Source: Ischnura elegans
Taxonomy: Eukaryota > Arthropoda > Insecta > Odonata > Coenagrionidae
Length of the DNA: 64,000 nt
NCBI RefSeq assembly: GCF_921293095.1
Contig: NC_060250.1
Location: 10,434,001-10,498,000, forward strand
Direction: 5' to 3'
Part shown: piece by piece, positions 46,441 to 57,062 of the stretch
Layout of the letters: every line of letters starts with the position of its first letter
Position numbering within the stretch: the first letter of the stretch is position 1
Made by a program: the position numbers and the translations under genes
The notes under the pieces: model-generated
The model's database searches: none
The model's input: the letters and a program-made list of their open reading frames with translations, nothing else
Told to the model about the DNA's origin: nothing

Positions 46441-46800
46441 GGCTTAAAATTAGCTAGAATTAAATATTTTAAATGCAATTTCAATATTTTGAATATATTT
46501 AGTATTTAAAATATTATATTGTTACGAAGTTCAGTTATTAAACGGGTAAAAACAAAACAAATAATTTAATTGGTAGTTTTGTCCGACTTATCAATTGCTG
46601 TTGCGTTGCTAACTCCTAAAAACATATTGTTAGAAAGAGATGAATTTCTTTTGTGAAATTATCCTTTTTTTAATGGCCTATATGTTAACCCCGCCTGAGA
46701 CGAATCCAAAGAACCAAATCTCATTGAAATCGGTGCAGCCGTTCTCGAGTTATAAGTGTTCTAACTAACACGATTTTCGACTTTCTTTTATATATATAGA

Positions 46801-48147
46801 TTTGGAAATACAACTTCGCGAACGTACTAATTAATCGAATATTCACCCATGTAATTCTTCGAAAGTATAAAATAAAATAGACAAGAGTACTTCCTTTTTC
46901 ACTGACCAAACAATTTACTTTGATACGTTTTCCAAAGGTCCAATTAGCATAATTTGAAAAAACAACGGTAAATACATTTACCTATTCATGAAGTCATTGC
47001 AGGAGGATAAAAATTAGGATGCATTCCTGAACAATCGATGGCAGCTGACATAAGTGAGTCCGTAGAAGTTGCAATGCCAGCCTTCCAAATTTACTGAAAC
47101 TTCGGCACTAGGAACAAGTATTATTTAATTATCCTGATACTAATGATTCGAATTACATTTGGGTTATAACTGACACATTAATTTCTAGTTTTCACTAATC
47201 AACTCCTTATTAATAGTATGGATGAGGCTATTGAATGGAAAATCTACAAAGAAATAAACATTTAAGAGCTTTGTGTCAGTCATTCGACAGGGACTTTAAT
47301 CTTCATAAATCAAGACATAAACATTGATTATTTAAACAATGATGGACACTTTATGTTGGGAAATATTGCAAAAAATTTCTTAATGGATTAAAAATGCACG
47401 TAAACGATTCGGTATCCTTCAACAGATGCACTCGTTGAAATCGCTTCGATGGAATTGATGGATTCACTTTCGGCCACATTTCGTTTCCTCAAATAATCCA
47501 AGCTCTTACCTTTACCCTCAGACACAAATTTGCCTTTAAATCGGCATAATGACGCCATCACTTCAGCCCAAAGGTATATTTAATAACTTAAGGCAAAGTA
47601 AAAGGGATAATAAAACGAGTAATTATGTCACAACGCAACGTAACTCTACGAGGTAACGTAAACAAACAAAGGTGCTCAACCGCTGTGAAACTACGATATT
47701 TTGGCAGCGTTGTCAAGTTGGTGGTCAGCAATTATAAATAAACCATTTTTCCAAATTAGGTTGAAATTAACAGAGCAAAAGGTCTCATTAGTTAAGTTCA
47801 TTTTATTCATCACAAATGATGTAGTTATAAAGCTTTACTGTATTTCCAGAGAAAGTACTTAAATTCTTCCGATACCTAAGAGTCAATATAACAGCCATTC
47901 TTCATATCACTAGATTATTCCATTTTAAGTAAAATTCATGCATTGTACAGCTATTTTGATTGATTTAGCATTACTTTTAATTTTTATGAATGACTAATTG
48001 AGCAATTTTAACTCGTTGTTATCGAGTTTATCTAACTAATGAAAGCAGTATTTCGAAGCGCAGGTTCCTCCTTAATACATATGCTTCCATTCGTATCGAA
48101 TTTCTAGCCCTATAGAAATGTCTTCTAAATGCGATTCGAGTTTTACA
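46801..48147. other. No gene recognised (1.3 kb)
   Basis: AT-rich with short frames only. Confidence 0.4.
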
Positions 48148-48430
48148 TGCGTGATACTCAAATTACGGAAACAAAGGCGGCTTATTGAAAACTCAGTCGC
48201 GCTGACTCATGGATACTACTGCCATTGCTGGTGTGGCGAAACTTTAAACCTCTCCGAGTGGTTGCTTCTCATTTCTTCGCTGACGATCTATTCCTGAGGT
48301 AAATATCACATTTCACACGCTTTGGATTCATATTACGGAAACACAATACGACATTTCGAAACCACAGTCGCACTGGCAAACGCAATGCACCGTCGCGACG
48401 GGGATATTTGAAACTTTCTCGCCCGCCCGA
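48148..48430. repeat. Two diverged direct units, period about 170 bp
   Basis: Unit 1 (about 48148-48250) and unit 2 (about 48315-48425) share ATTACGGAAACA, TTGAAAACTCAGTCGC versus TCGAAACCACAGTCGC, and a GAAACTTTAAACCTC versus GAAACTTTCTCGCCC segment in the same order. No coding signature. Confidence 0.55.
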
Positions 48431-48469
48431 CCGCCTTAGTCTTGTGGCACTGCACAAATAGTCAACAGT

Positions 48470-48893
48470 CAACGCAACAATTATGGTCACACTGTGCCGA
48501 ATTGTGGTTTACCTGTGGCAACTATGGCAATGGCTTGCCATATTATAGCCCGACTGTGGTTGCAAGCGGCAAGCCATAGTTAAGCTTGCCAAACATGCAC
48601 AATTATGGCCACACTGTGTATCGTCTCAGGAAGGACAAAGATTGGCAAATCAACATTTGTAAACATAAATGTATTACGGTTGCTATTGATACAGGTTAGT
48701 TGGTAAGTTATTAAAATGGAAGTTGGTTAATTCAATTGGTATAAATATTAAGTGTATTATCCATACTTAATCCACATTATGGCGGGCTACACTTTGGTCA
48801 CACTATGGCCGGGGGTCAAAATCATAATGGGGCCATAATAGCAACCCACTATGGCCATAGTATGGCTACATTATGGCCACAATTGTTGTGTTG
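48470..48893. mobile_element. Foldback element rich in TATGGCCA repeats
   Basis: The left part starts CAACGCAACAATTATGGTCA, and the complement of the right end starts CAACACAACAATTGTGGCCA. Inside each end, short units such as TTATGGCCACACTGTG, CTATGGCCATAGTATGGC and GGCTTGCCATATTATAGCC recur in both orientations, so each arm folds on itself. The outer boundary on the left is uncertain by a few bases and I see no clear target duplication. It sits directly left of the Tc1 element. Confidence 0.6.
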
Positions 48894-49434
48894 CCTGGGA
48901 GGTTTGGAACAAAGTATTCAATTCCCTTCTTTTCGTTACGTTTCGCCCAAGCCAAGTTAGAGTGAGTGCATAAAGCATTCGGACACTACTTATTTGCAGC
49001 CATTATTACCATTTTGACTCCTTCGCACTTGTTCTTCGGATTCAACATGAATGTAGTATTATCATTTCCTGCCCTGGTATAAGTTTACAAATTGAAAGAA
49101 CTAGAATTAGACGCTTCTTCTCCATAAATTGATTCCAATAGACGAATATGTAAAAATTTCGCGCGCAAAAAATATTTGGACATGCTGTGCACGTCGATTT
49201 CCACGCATTTACCGGAGCCCACTGGTGTCATTGCTGTCCAGCTGTGGGCGCACATGCTTCCCCCTGGCTGTGGCGAGGTGAAACGCATCTTTGACCAAAT
49301 GGCGACCTGAAGTGTTGACAGGCAAGGTACGAAAGGCAACTGAGACGACTGAAGCTGAGCGAAAGCTCATTATTAGACACTATAATCAATGTAAAGCATT
49401 CAATCAAATAGCTGGATTTGTCGGACGACCTAGG

Positions 49435-50466
49435 CAGTGGCGGCTGGTGGTAATTTATCTAGGGTGTGCATTACAGCAGATATTGGATGATTTAATTATA
49501 TTATGTTAATCCTAATCCATGAGCATCATATTTCGTCGTAATAGAATACATAGCAAGCAAAACATTTTACTGGTACATTCTACCCTAAAAATTGCATGAA
49601 AGGAAATAATATTAGCATGCTAATGAAAATAATTATTCTAAACACACCTTTACAAGTGAAGGTAGATGAATTTCATTCTCCTTTCCTTCTTCTGAGCGAA
49701 CTTGTCTATCACCTTGTCATTGAAACCTTAGATACAACCCAGGAACTTTTTTCAATTGACAACATCGCCAAAGCACTGAGCCTGTCCTCGTCCATCTTGC
49801 TACGTAAAAATGTTTCAACACGCTTAAGGGTTGGAAAAACACCTCTCTGCCTCACTGGTTGTCATCGGAATTGTCACCAGAATTTTCAGTAGTTTATTTC
49901 TTACACTGAAAGTGCTTTGAATGTTATTGTCAACAATAAATCCTAGTAGAGCAACGACACTAGAGACTTTCCGGAAGTCCTCGCGCATGTAAATTATTGA
50001 TTCAAAATGAGTTACACCCTAAGAGGAAGTAGTGTAGAAAACGGCTATACAGATGGCTCTGTAGACGGACTAGGATCCCGGGCGCAGGTAGTGTAGGTGG
50101 CGGCTACACTACTACACTACCTGCTAGTCAGTCACCAAAAATATGCGCGTGCGCATTCGAATGGTTTTGAGTCTGCTCCCATCGCCCCTTTGAACAGCAC
50201 ATACCCTCCCGCTTACCTCGTCCCGCCAGAGCTCCCTCAAGCGATCGCACAGACCGAATATGCGCCCGGCATGATGCCACGGGATCGCACACTTGTAGAG
50301 CGGTGAATTCGAAAAGGAGATAGCTGTAGCGTTCGGAGCTTCATGTTTCTTGCATATGCAGACAGTGCTTTTATCCTTCTCGTTGCAAAGGAATAGTTTT
50401 CTTTTATTATTTATTCATCTTTGGGTGTGCACTTGCTAACATGCGTACACGCACGCGCCGCCACTG
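49435..50466 (-). mobile_element. hAT element (1032 bp) inserted in the Tc1 transposase
   Basis: Perfect 8-bp duplication GACCTAGG at 49427-49434 and 50467-50474. The inverted ends are CAGTGGCGGC (10 of 10), and inside them the right end continues into alternating GCGTGC sequence. Excising the unit plus one duplicate restores the Tc1 frame across G-R-P-R-S-T-L-Y, so the boundaries are certain. It contains the C-terminal dimerisation segment of a hAT transposase on the minus strand; the rest of the gene is gone. A 13-bp-arm hairpin lies at 50084-50124. The CAGTGGCG ends resemble the G-rich MITEs elsewhere in the window. Confidence 0.9.
49709..49889 (-). pseudogene. hAT transposase dimerisation domain remnant
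   Basis: The minus strand reads LKILVTIPMTTSEAERCFS, then after a one-base insertion L-K-R-V-E-T-F-L-R-S-K-M-D-E-D-R-L-S-A-L-A-M-L-S-I-E-K. This is the hAT C-terminal signature (I-P-x-T-x-x-x-x-E-R-x-F-S ... L-R-x-x-M ... R-L-x-x-L-x-L-[LM]-x-I). The catalytic core upstream is not present in the element. Confidence 0.85.
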
Positions 50467-51415
50467 GACCTAGGTCAACTTTGTACGACATAATAAATCG
50501 GTTGGGAAACACCAAGGCTCTTATAAACAACTCTCGAAGCGGAAGCCCGCGGAAATTGACTGACAGTGACAGCCGATTCATCGTGCGGGAGATCAAGATG
50601 GACCCAAAAACCAGCACACTTCCAAGGTAACTGCTTATCTACAGAAGTGTTGTGTTAACGTACATGTAGGTCCATACCGTCCGGCATGTGTTGAAGCAAA
50701 ACAGTTACCACGGCCGAGTAGCAAGGAGGACGTGTCGTCAATCGAAAGAGGCAGGTAGATTTCGCGCGGAAGATCAATCTGAGCCCCTAGGAAGATGGGA
50801 TCGCGTAATTTTCACTGACGAGATACGAGAAGTATTGCGTGAAATGTGTCTTACAACTTCATCTAAAATAAAAAATTTATGAGTTCGAATACTTTTTGTG
50901 CGACACCGTTGAAGCTATGCTTCTATTTTATTTAATTTTTCGAAAGTTTATCATTTCTTTTTCTTGCCGCAGTGTATACATGAATAAATAGTGTGAACAG
51001 TATACTCTGAGAATCTATGCAAGCCAGAAACATACGCGCAACACAGAGAAAATGTAGATAATAGCTAGAAAAAAAGAGCTATCCGAATACTTTTTGAACT
51101 CACTGTATGTATGCGTGTGATTTTCGAATCTCCTCAGTCTAAAGCCAAAGGTTCCTTCCCATCGTGGCATCGCACGCAGTAAAATAAGTGGAAAACTTTA
51201 TCAAGAAGCCTTTGGGAGTTTAAAATGTTCAAGGCCTAATTTTGCAAAATATTGCGGTTAAAAAGTGTTAAGTAGTGCTGGAGAAAAAATGAATTTGAAG
51301 TACTCACTGAAAAATAGCTATGCAAGTGTTCATTCAAATAATGAATACCATGTTTCCATTTTTAAAATTTTGATTATTTGTCTAATTTTTTACAATTTCA
51401 GATCCCAGAGAAGAA

Positions 51416-51985
51416 TATCATGTCGTTTTCCTGTTCTGAATTAGAAGTCAAAGACTACGTGAAAACAAAGCAGCAAAATTTGTTCAGGAAATTTTGGACG
51501 ATGAAGATTATCGTTTGAAGCAAGGACACGAGCCCCAATTGGTGAGCGACCGGTCAGAGAGCTAAGACGTCGAGGCAGTGATACGGAGTGATCACGGCAG
51601 GGACACAGTTCAGAAGTGGAAGCAAACCAATCCTATGAGGATGAACTTCTCGCCTGGGATGAAGGGATCTTCGTGGCAAATGACAAGGTGAAAAAGTGGT
51701 CGATGTTCCCTCCTGGGAAGAAAAACACCTTCAAATGCAATTTAAAAAATTTCCCCGGGAGCCAATGTTTCTTCGCTCATCAGAGAACTTTTCCATCTTT
51801 TCATCAGTATTTACACGATAGGTCAAATTAATTTTTTTGCCAACTTACCAATTCAAAGAATTGCCGAAGAGAATCGCTATAAAAGGGAACTACTACCAAC
51901 AATGAACAATGAAATACATGCTCGCCTTGGGAAAATCGCACGTTTTAATAATTTCCGATTTATCTAATGATTTTTGTTGATGACT
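51416..51985 (+). pseudogene. Second piggyBac transposase remnant, N-terminal
   Basis: Pieces in more than one frame match the N-terminal third of a piggyBac protein. An acidic leader (E-I-L-D-D-E-D-Y-R) comes first. Next is VEANQSYEDELLAWDEGIFV with N-D-K-V-K-K-W-S-M-F-P-P, the usual x-x-G-x-x-K-W-x-x-x-P-P block. N-F-P-G-S-Q-C-F-F follows, then the helix I-A-E-E-N-R-Y-K-R-E-L-L-P-T-M-N-N-E. The D-D-D core is absent, and I found no matching TTAA ends, so the copy is truncated. It is not part of the 15687-18200 element. Confidence 0.7.
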
Positions 51986-52463
51986 TGTGCAGAAAATAAT
52001 TTTGATGCACACAAAATGTTTGAAAAATATATACTTTTGAGCCCGATCTGACCCACTTAGAGGGTGAATATCCCACCTCCAGTCGAGGATACGTAGTTAG
52101 TTGGTTGCGTTGCCTTGGTCGCGTAGCCGCGTGGCATTCCGAATCTAGGTTGATGGATCATTTACCTCCGTCTGCACCTGCAACCAGTGACGTGACCTGC
52201 GGCTTATTGCCGTAATACAATTACTCGGGCGGATTTACGCGCGAGGCCATTTCTGACGAGTGACGGCAAGGAAACGCTTTGAAGGGCTCGCTGCTGTCAA
52301 ACGCGCCCCAGCCTCCCTCATTTTCGTGGTGCACATCGACAGTTGATTTTGAAGCATGATTAAGAAGAGTGCTGTCGAAGGGAGGATTTTAGGAACCACC
52401 GCATTGCAATTTGATGAGCTCCCAGCTGCCTGCATGCTTTTGTATTGTTCATTCTGTTCTGTA

Positions 52464-52682
52464 AAGGCCTGGTTACACGGTAAATTAACAAGTACGAGTT
52501 AAAGTACGTTTACGTGAATGATTTTGGTGGACCGGAACGGAACATGTACGAATGCATGAACCAAATTAGAGCAGGTTATATTTTCTTTGCATGCGTTATA
52601 CGGTGCATTTGGGAGTTCATTCTCGCGTTCATACATTTAAACATTAACCCGTGCGCGTTAATTTATCATGTAACCGGGCCTT
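52464..52682. mobile_element. AAGGCCTGGTTAC MITE, copy 2 (219 bp)
   Basis: The left end AAGGCCTGGTTACACGGTAA is matched by the complement of the right end, AAGGCCCGGTTACATGATAA. TA lies on both flanks. Relative to copy 1 (9820-10048) it is inverted; internal blocks line up once it is reversed. The 81-codon frame starting at 52514 is MITE sequence. Confidence 0.8.
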
Positions 52683-53525
52683 TATACTCTTGGATATACT
52701 TTGAATTCATCGTTACGTCCAAACTGCTGGGCGGAAAAGCATTTATAACTAATGCATGAAACAAGCATTCACTTAACGATTTTAATACTAAGTGAAAAGC
52801 AAAAACTATTCATTATCATTCTTAATAACTATCGTTAAACTAACTTCCATTGATCCAAGCCCATTACCTTTGCTCATATCCATCTGCAATGCAATTGAAT
52901 TACAAGGGGAGGGTGAGAGTATAGTTGAGAATGGCTGATTTCCAAACGTCGAAACTCAGTCTGATCTGTCGTATTCGCGGTAGTTCAACACCATTTTTAA
53001 ATGTTTCCTTCAAAAGAAAATTTTGGCATTTGAAGCACTTAATAATAGTATTCATATCCCTCACCCCACCACAAGGTATAGAGATCGACGATACTCATGA
53101 CAGCTCCACTTGGCGTTATTTCAGTTCCTTCATTTCTCATAATTCAATCATAGGTTGGCATGGTTTTCCCGTTTCACCCAGAATAAAAATACAAGTACGT
53201 AACATGCTCATTTCACCGCGTAATGTTGTGCGTATTGTGTAGTGAATCTCTTCCACAATTCTTCCTATTTGTGCGAAGCCTTGTGAGGTGATAGGTTTGA
53301 TGTGCACTACAAGATAGTGATACAATCATGTTATGCATGCGCAAGAAATAAGTTAATTGGTATAAGATATGTATGTCGCAGTAAAAAGTGGTTAAAATAT
53401 ACCAGGTGGATTATTTTGTTGCAACGATAACAGAATTGAAAAATTCGCTCGTCAGCAGACTTCATGAATTAAAAGCATGCGAATTACATGAAAATGGTGC
53501 AAAAGTCAGTTATAAATCTGGAAGA

Positions 53526-53813
53526 CAGTGGCGTGGCCAAGGGGCGTGGTTTTCGGGTTACAACCCCCCTTGAGACTTTAAAAGGGGCACCAAAAGAGGG
53601 TAAGATGGCCTATATAAATAAATTTTAATAAATACTAGTACAAAATTACTGTTTTTTTTTTGAGTCTTGAAAATCACGTTTTCAATATCAAAAACCCCAA
53701 AATTTTCCTGTGGAGTAGGTACCCCAAATTACACTAGGGTGTTCTCCATACTCCCCGGAAGGGCCCCAAAATCTCATTTATATGACCCCTCCATTTCAAA
53801 ATCTATGCCACTG
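53526..53813. mobile_element. hAT-type MITE (288 bp)
   Basis: The left end is CAGTGGCGTGGCCAAGGGG. The complement of the right end is CAGTGGCATAGATTTTG. The flanks CTGGAAGA and GTGGGAGA agree at 6 of 8 positions. Internal CCCCCC and GGGGCC segments next to the ends are like those of the other G-rich members. Confidence 0.65.
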
Positions 53814-54399
53814 GTGGGAGATGAATATAATTACAAACACAAGAGGTAAGTGACACTCGTTCTGTGGTCCTAATTTTTTTTCTTTTCTCTTTCTATGCTT
53901 GCCAGCTCGGAATGCAATACGGTACAAAGACATGGAAGGGAAAAATTAGTTACTTACGAGGAAAATAAAATCTTCCCCATCAAATCATTCTCATTTGAGT
54001 TTTAATGATTGCAAACGCGAAACTTCCCGCCTACTCATCGTGAGTCATGATTGAACCGCATCGTGAACTCGTTCAAGGACAGCGTTTCATAGAGGGCGGG
54101 AATTGTTCAAATGAAGGAAAAGTACGATGAATCACGCGGGGCCGATTTGTACGATTGAGGAGTGTGGGAGAAGCGCTGACCCGCCTGGCAGTAATTCGCG
54201 TCATCAACTCATCTATGGGAGAGCAAATGCCTCCGATTTTTTGCCAAGAATACTTCGAGATGTTGGCACAGGCTTGGAGAACGGTGAGATATTGATCAAA
54301 TTTTTTTTAACCAGTACCACATGCGATAATTAAAAACAACTTTCAAGCGAAATAAATCATTGTATTTTTCCTAAGTTATCACCGGAAACCATGGGTAAT

Positions 54400-55470
54400 T
54401 AACAGAGGATTCTCCAGTTGACCACTAAATTTGATTTCACCAAACGCGCATTTAAACGGAGTTACACATTCATCATAATCTTGTCGGTGACGGTAGAGCG
54501 AAACGAATTTCACGTTGAAATGGGCTCTGAGCATTACACAGAAGGTATGGCGACCCAGTGGCCTTTGTGTCATACAAGGCTTTGCGAAAACTCACGAAGA
54601 AAAATATTCGAGAAGCGAAAAGTAAAATATACAACGCGCCATTCTCAGAATACCAGAATACAGAAAATACATAGAAGCAATCACGAAATGTCGGAATAAC
54701 TACAAAATCTAGGAGCGACAAGTTAAAAATTCATCCAGATGTTCTAATCAATCACTTCTCCATCCGAAGGATGACAATTCTTTCCATAACCTCCATCAGC
54801 AATGAAATAGTTAATCATGATTTCCAGTTCTTTTTTCACACGTGAAACCGTCGGAGGTCGCCAAAGAATGTAAAAACATCAATCCAAACGCGAGAGGCCA
54901 TGATGACATTCCTATGGATTTATAAAAAAAGGCGGTAAGTACCAAGAGTACTACCCGTTCCATTAAATATCCTCGACTGCTCGCTACAATTAAGTGTAAT
55001 ATTTCCAGATATTTAGAAATGAACCTTCTACGACCAATACCTACATGTCTCAAACCTTCCAGTGCAAGCGAATACAGACCAATAAGATTACTGTGTACCA
55101 CTGCCAAAAAAACTAAGAAAAAATTGTTTTTCACCAAATCAATACATAAATTAGCGATCGTAATTTACTCTACCCAAGGCAATCTGGTTTTAGGAAAGAA
55201 CACAGAAATCAAACAATAATTTTGCACGTAACAGAAGAAATATTAAAAGCAATGAATAATAGTCTATTAACTGGGCTTGTTATGTTCAATTTCTCATACA
55301 CATTCGATTCCATCAACCACACTTATAACTATTGCAGATGCTAAAAGAATGGAATTTCTCAAATTGCGCTATCAAATGGTTCCTATCTTATCTTTCCGAA
55401 CAAATTCAGGCAGTGATGGGGAAGGAAGGACAAATATCTACTTGGCCAAGAGGACATCTTAATGACAGGA
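54400..55470 (+). pseudogene. Non-LTR reverse transcriptase relic, Jockey/CR1-like
   Basis: A pre-RT linker is seen at about 54520-54710 (I-L-R-I-P-E-Y-R-K-Y-I-E-A). From about 54840: KPSEVAKECKNINPNARGHD then D-I-P-M-D-L, the A-x-G-x-D-x-I-P strand. Next L-L-R-P-I-P-T-C and SSASEYRPIRLLCTTAKKTK (55019-55130) match the Y-R-P-I-S-L-L strand. A shifted frame gives Q-S-G-F-R-K-E-H-R-N-Q-T, then L-V-M-F-N-F-S-Y-T-F-D-S-I-N-H, the A motif with the first Asp mutated to Asn. Q-M-L-K-E-W-N-F ... AIKWFLSYLSEQIQAV follows to about 55420. The F-A-D-D block is not reached. It is clearly distinct from the element at 22642-26342. Confidence 0.8.
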
Positions 55471-55545
55471 GAGGTCCAACGTGAGGTAAGGACTGTTGGT
55501 ATGGAAACTGGTCGTATATTCCAATTTAAATATTTAAAAGTTCCC

Positions 55546-56152
55546 TAAAACTGCCAATAAGACCCTATGGCTGTTTCTTGCGAGTTATTAACGGAGACAC
55601 GAAGCATGGCGGCCTCAATAGCAGCCTCATCGATAGCGGGCAGTCGTCGCGGGCATGCCGTGACCACATGCTCAACTCCACATTCACTGCATCCACGTCG
55701 AGCTGACCTTGCTCCTCCTAATTTCCATTTCTACCCACCAACACAGCCGCTCCTGAATAAACGCGACGGTTCCGAACCTATGAGTCCCGGAATAATCACG
55801 ACTGTCCGTATCCGCTGGGAGGAAAGCTCAATCGAACGGACGGCGCCGGTTGAATAGGGCAATGGAATCCGCCCGATAAAACCGCGCGGTCGAATGGGAC
55901 TAACAATCGAATGGGCGAACCACGCCAACAATAGGTATATGGGTCATCTGGAGTTATGAGGAAGTGGACATCAAAAGGTAGGTCGACAAATTGTTGTCGG
56001 GTTTGCAGCCTGGTCAGACTCTTCATTGTTGCCGACGTTTCGATCGCCAATTCGTCCACCGGAACGTCAACAATAGGATACAAACCGGGCAGGAAATTCA
56101 ACAACAATTGATCAGCGTCATACGCCAAGAAAAATTCAATAAGGCTACACAA
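55546..56152 (-). pseudogene. Unidentified coding-like relic with a Cys/His motif
   Basis: The minus strand opens at 56152 with F-F-L-A-Y-D-A-D-Q-L-L-L-N-F-L-P-G-L-Y-P-I, then SATMKSLTRLQTRQQFVDLP and F-D-V-H-F-L-I-T-P-D-D-P-Y. A frame change near 55930 leads to GRIPLPYSTGAVRSIELSSQ and IRTVVIIPGLIGSEPSRLF. One stop at 55733 precedes W-K-L-G-G-A-R-S-A-R-R-G-C-S-E-C-G-V-E-H-V-V-T-A-C-P and a helical tail ending near 55546. The C-x2-C-x3-H-x4-C motif after an Arg-rich stretch recalls a zinc knuckle, one residue short of the retroviral Gag pattern. It may come from a retroelement ORF1 or a host gene. I cannot assign it. Confidence 0.45.
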
Positions 56153-56989
56153 GGTACAGGGTTACAGTAAGTTCTGCAAAGTGGCATATGTAATGACTAA
56201 CATGAACGATTAGATACAATTAATACTTACCTGAAAATAAATCTCAATGAATAATAATTACGTTGGTGACTATAAATTTAACTGAAAAATTAATTCAATA
56301 GTAAAATTTTAGCAGTATTTCTCCACTTGCCTAGAGTTTTAAACAAAAACAAAATGCAAAGATGTCGAAATAGAATACATAGAAATGTGATTAAAAATTA
56401 TTTCGAGGATTTTATGAAATAGGTAAGTACTCAGCTATAAATTTAATTTTCCATTAAGCGCAGCTAAATACACGTAACATGGGAACCTTGCCCAAATTTC
56501 AACTCATTTGTATTGCAAAAAGTATTGCAATTACAACCGCTTCTGCATGCCTAGCTTCATTTATCGGTGAGGTGACAGAAGTGCCAAACTGTACTTAGGA
56601 AACTGCGGCATTAAAATAATCGTCACATGAGCGTCGCATTGTAAAAATCATTTCTCATAACGAAATATGAATTCTGGAGTCCTCTCCCTGAAGTCTTATA
56701 ACAGAAGACCTTCAGTTAATCCTTAAAAAATGAATTGTACAACACTCTACTCACTGCGGAGCCAAAATAAGCTTATTATGCTTTAATACATCATTGCCTA
56801 CCAATTACGAGAGTTGTGGATTAAATCCATATTTCTTTGTTTTGCTGTACTATTTTGTATCATGCTGCCACAGCCATTTTCATACTGCGATATCTATTTT
56901 TTGTATCATTTTTTTGTATCAGTTTTTGTATCCAAACCAAACAATGAGTTCATTTAATGCAAATATTCCATGCTAAAAAAATCATTCGC

Positions 56990-57062
56990 CTTGACAAGGA
57001 TTCAAACCCTCATCTCCTGATTTCCAGTCAAGTTTAAGCCAGTTAAGCTACTGAGGTGTCGT
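56990..57062 (-). repeat. tRNA-like SINE head
   Basis: The minus strand has TAGCTTAACTGGCTTAAAC (A box) and GGGTTTGAATCC (B box) about 35 bases later. No paired acceptor stem, so not a working tRNA. Confidence 0.5.

Larger units (their letters stand above)
44814..46800 (-). mobile_element. Helitron (1987 bp, minus strand)
   Basis: Reading the minus strand, the element starts TCTATATATATAAAAGAAAG at 46800 and ends CGGGTCAGCTAG at 44814. These are the TC start and CTRR (here CTAG) end of Helitrons. The base before the start is A and the base after the end is T, the expected A/T insertion site. Both terminal blocks (TTATAACTCGAGAACGGCTG near the start, CCGCCGGGTCAGCTAG at the end) are motifs I associate with widespread arthropod Helitrons. 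Inside are pieces of the Pif1-like helicase. No Rep (HUH) domain remains, so it is a truncated, immobile copy. Confidence 0.8.
49291..50882 (+). pseudogene. Tc1 transposase, split and internally deleted
   Basis: The N-terminal helix-turn-helix reads RKATETTEAERKLIIRHYNQ then C-K-A-F-N-Q-I-A-G-F-V-G-R-P-R and is cut by the hAT insertion. The frame resumes at 50475 with S-T-L-Y-D-I-I-N-R-L, SRSGSPRKLTDSDSRFIVRE and I-K-M-D-P-K-T-S-T, the second helix-turn-helix and linker. At 50688 LKQNSYHGRVARR and W-D-R-V-I-F-T-D-E carry the first catalytic Asp. The sequence then jumps to I-R-E-V-L-R-E near the C-terminus, so the second and third acidic residues are absent. Confidence 0.85.
48960..51105 (+). 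mobile_element. Tc1/mariner element interrupted by a hAT element
   Basis: TA flanks both ends (48958-48959 and 51106-51107). The left end, GAGTGAGTGCATAAAGCATT then CGGA, matches the complement of the right end, CAGTGAGTTCAAAAAGTATT then CGGA, with a few changes. An extra inner copy, TTCGAATACTTTTTG, lies at 50884-50898, giving the double-repeat layout common in Tc1 elements. Without the 1032-bp hAT insertion and its 8-bp duplicate, about 1.1 kb remains, short of the usual 1.6 kb, because most of the DDE domain is deleted. Confidence 0.8.
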
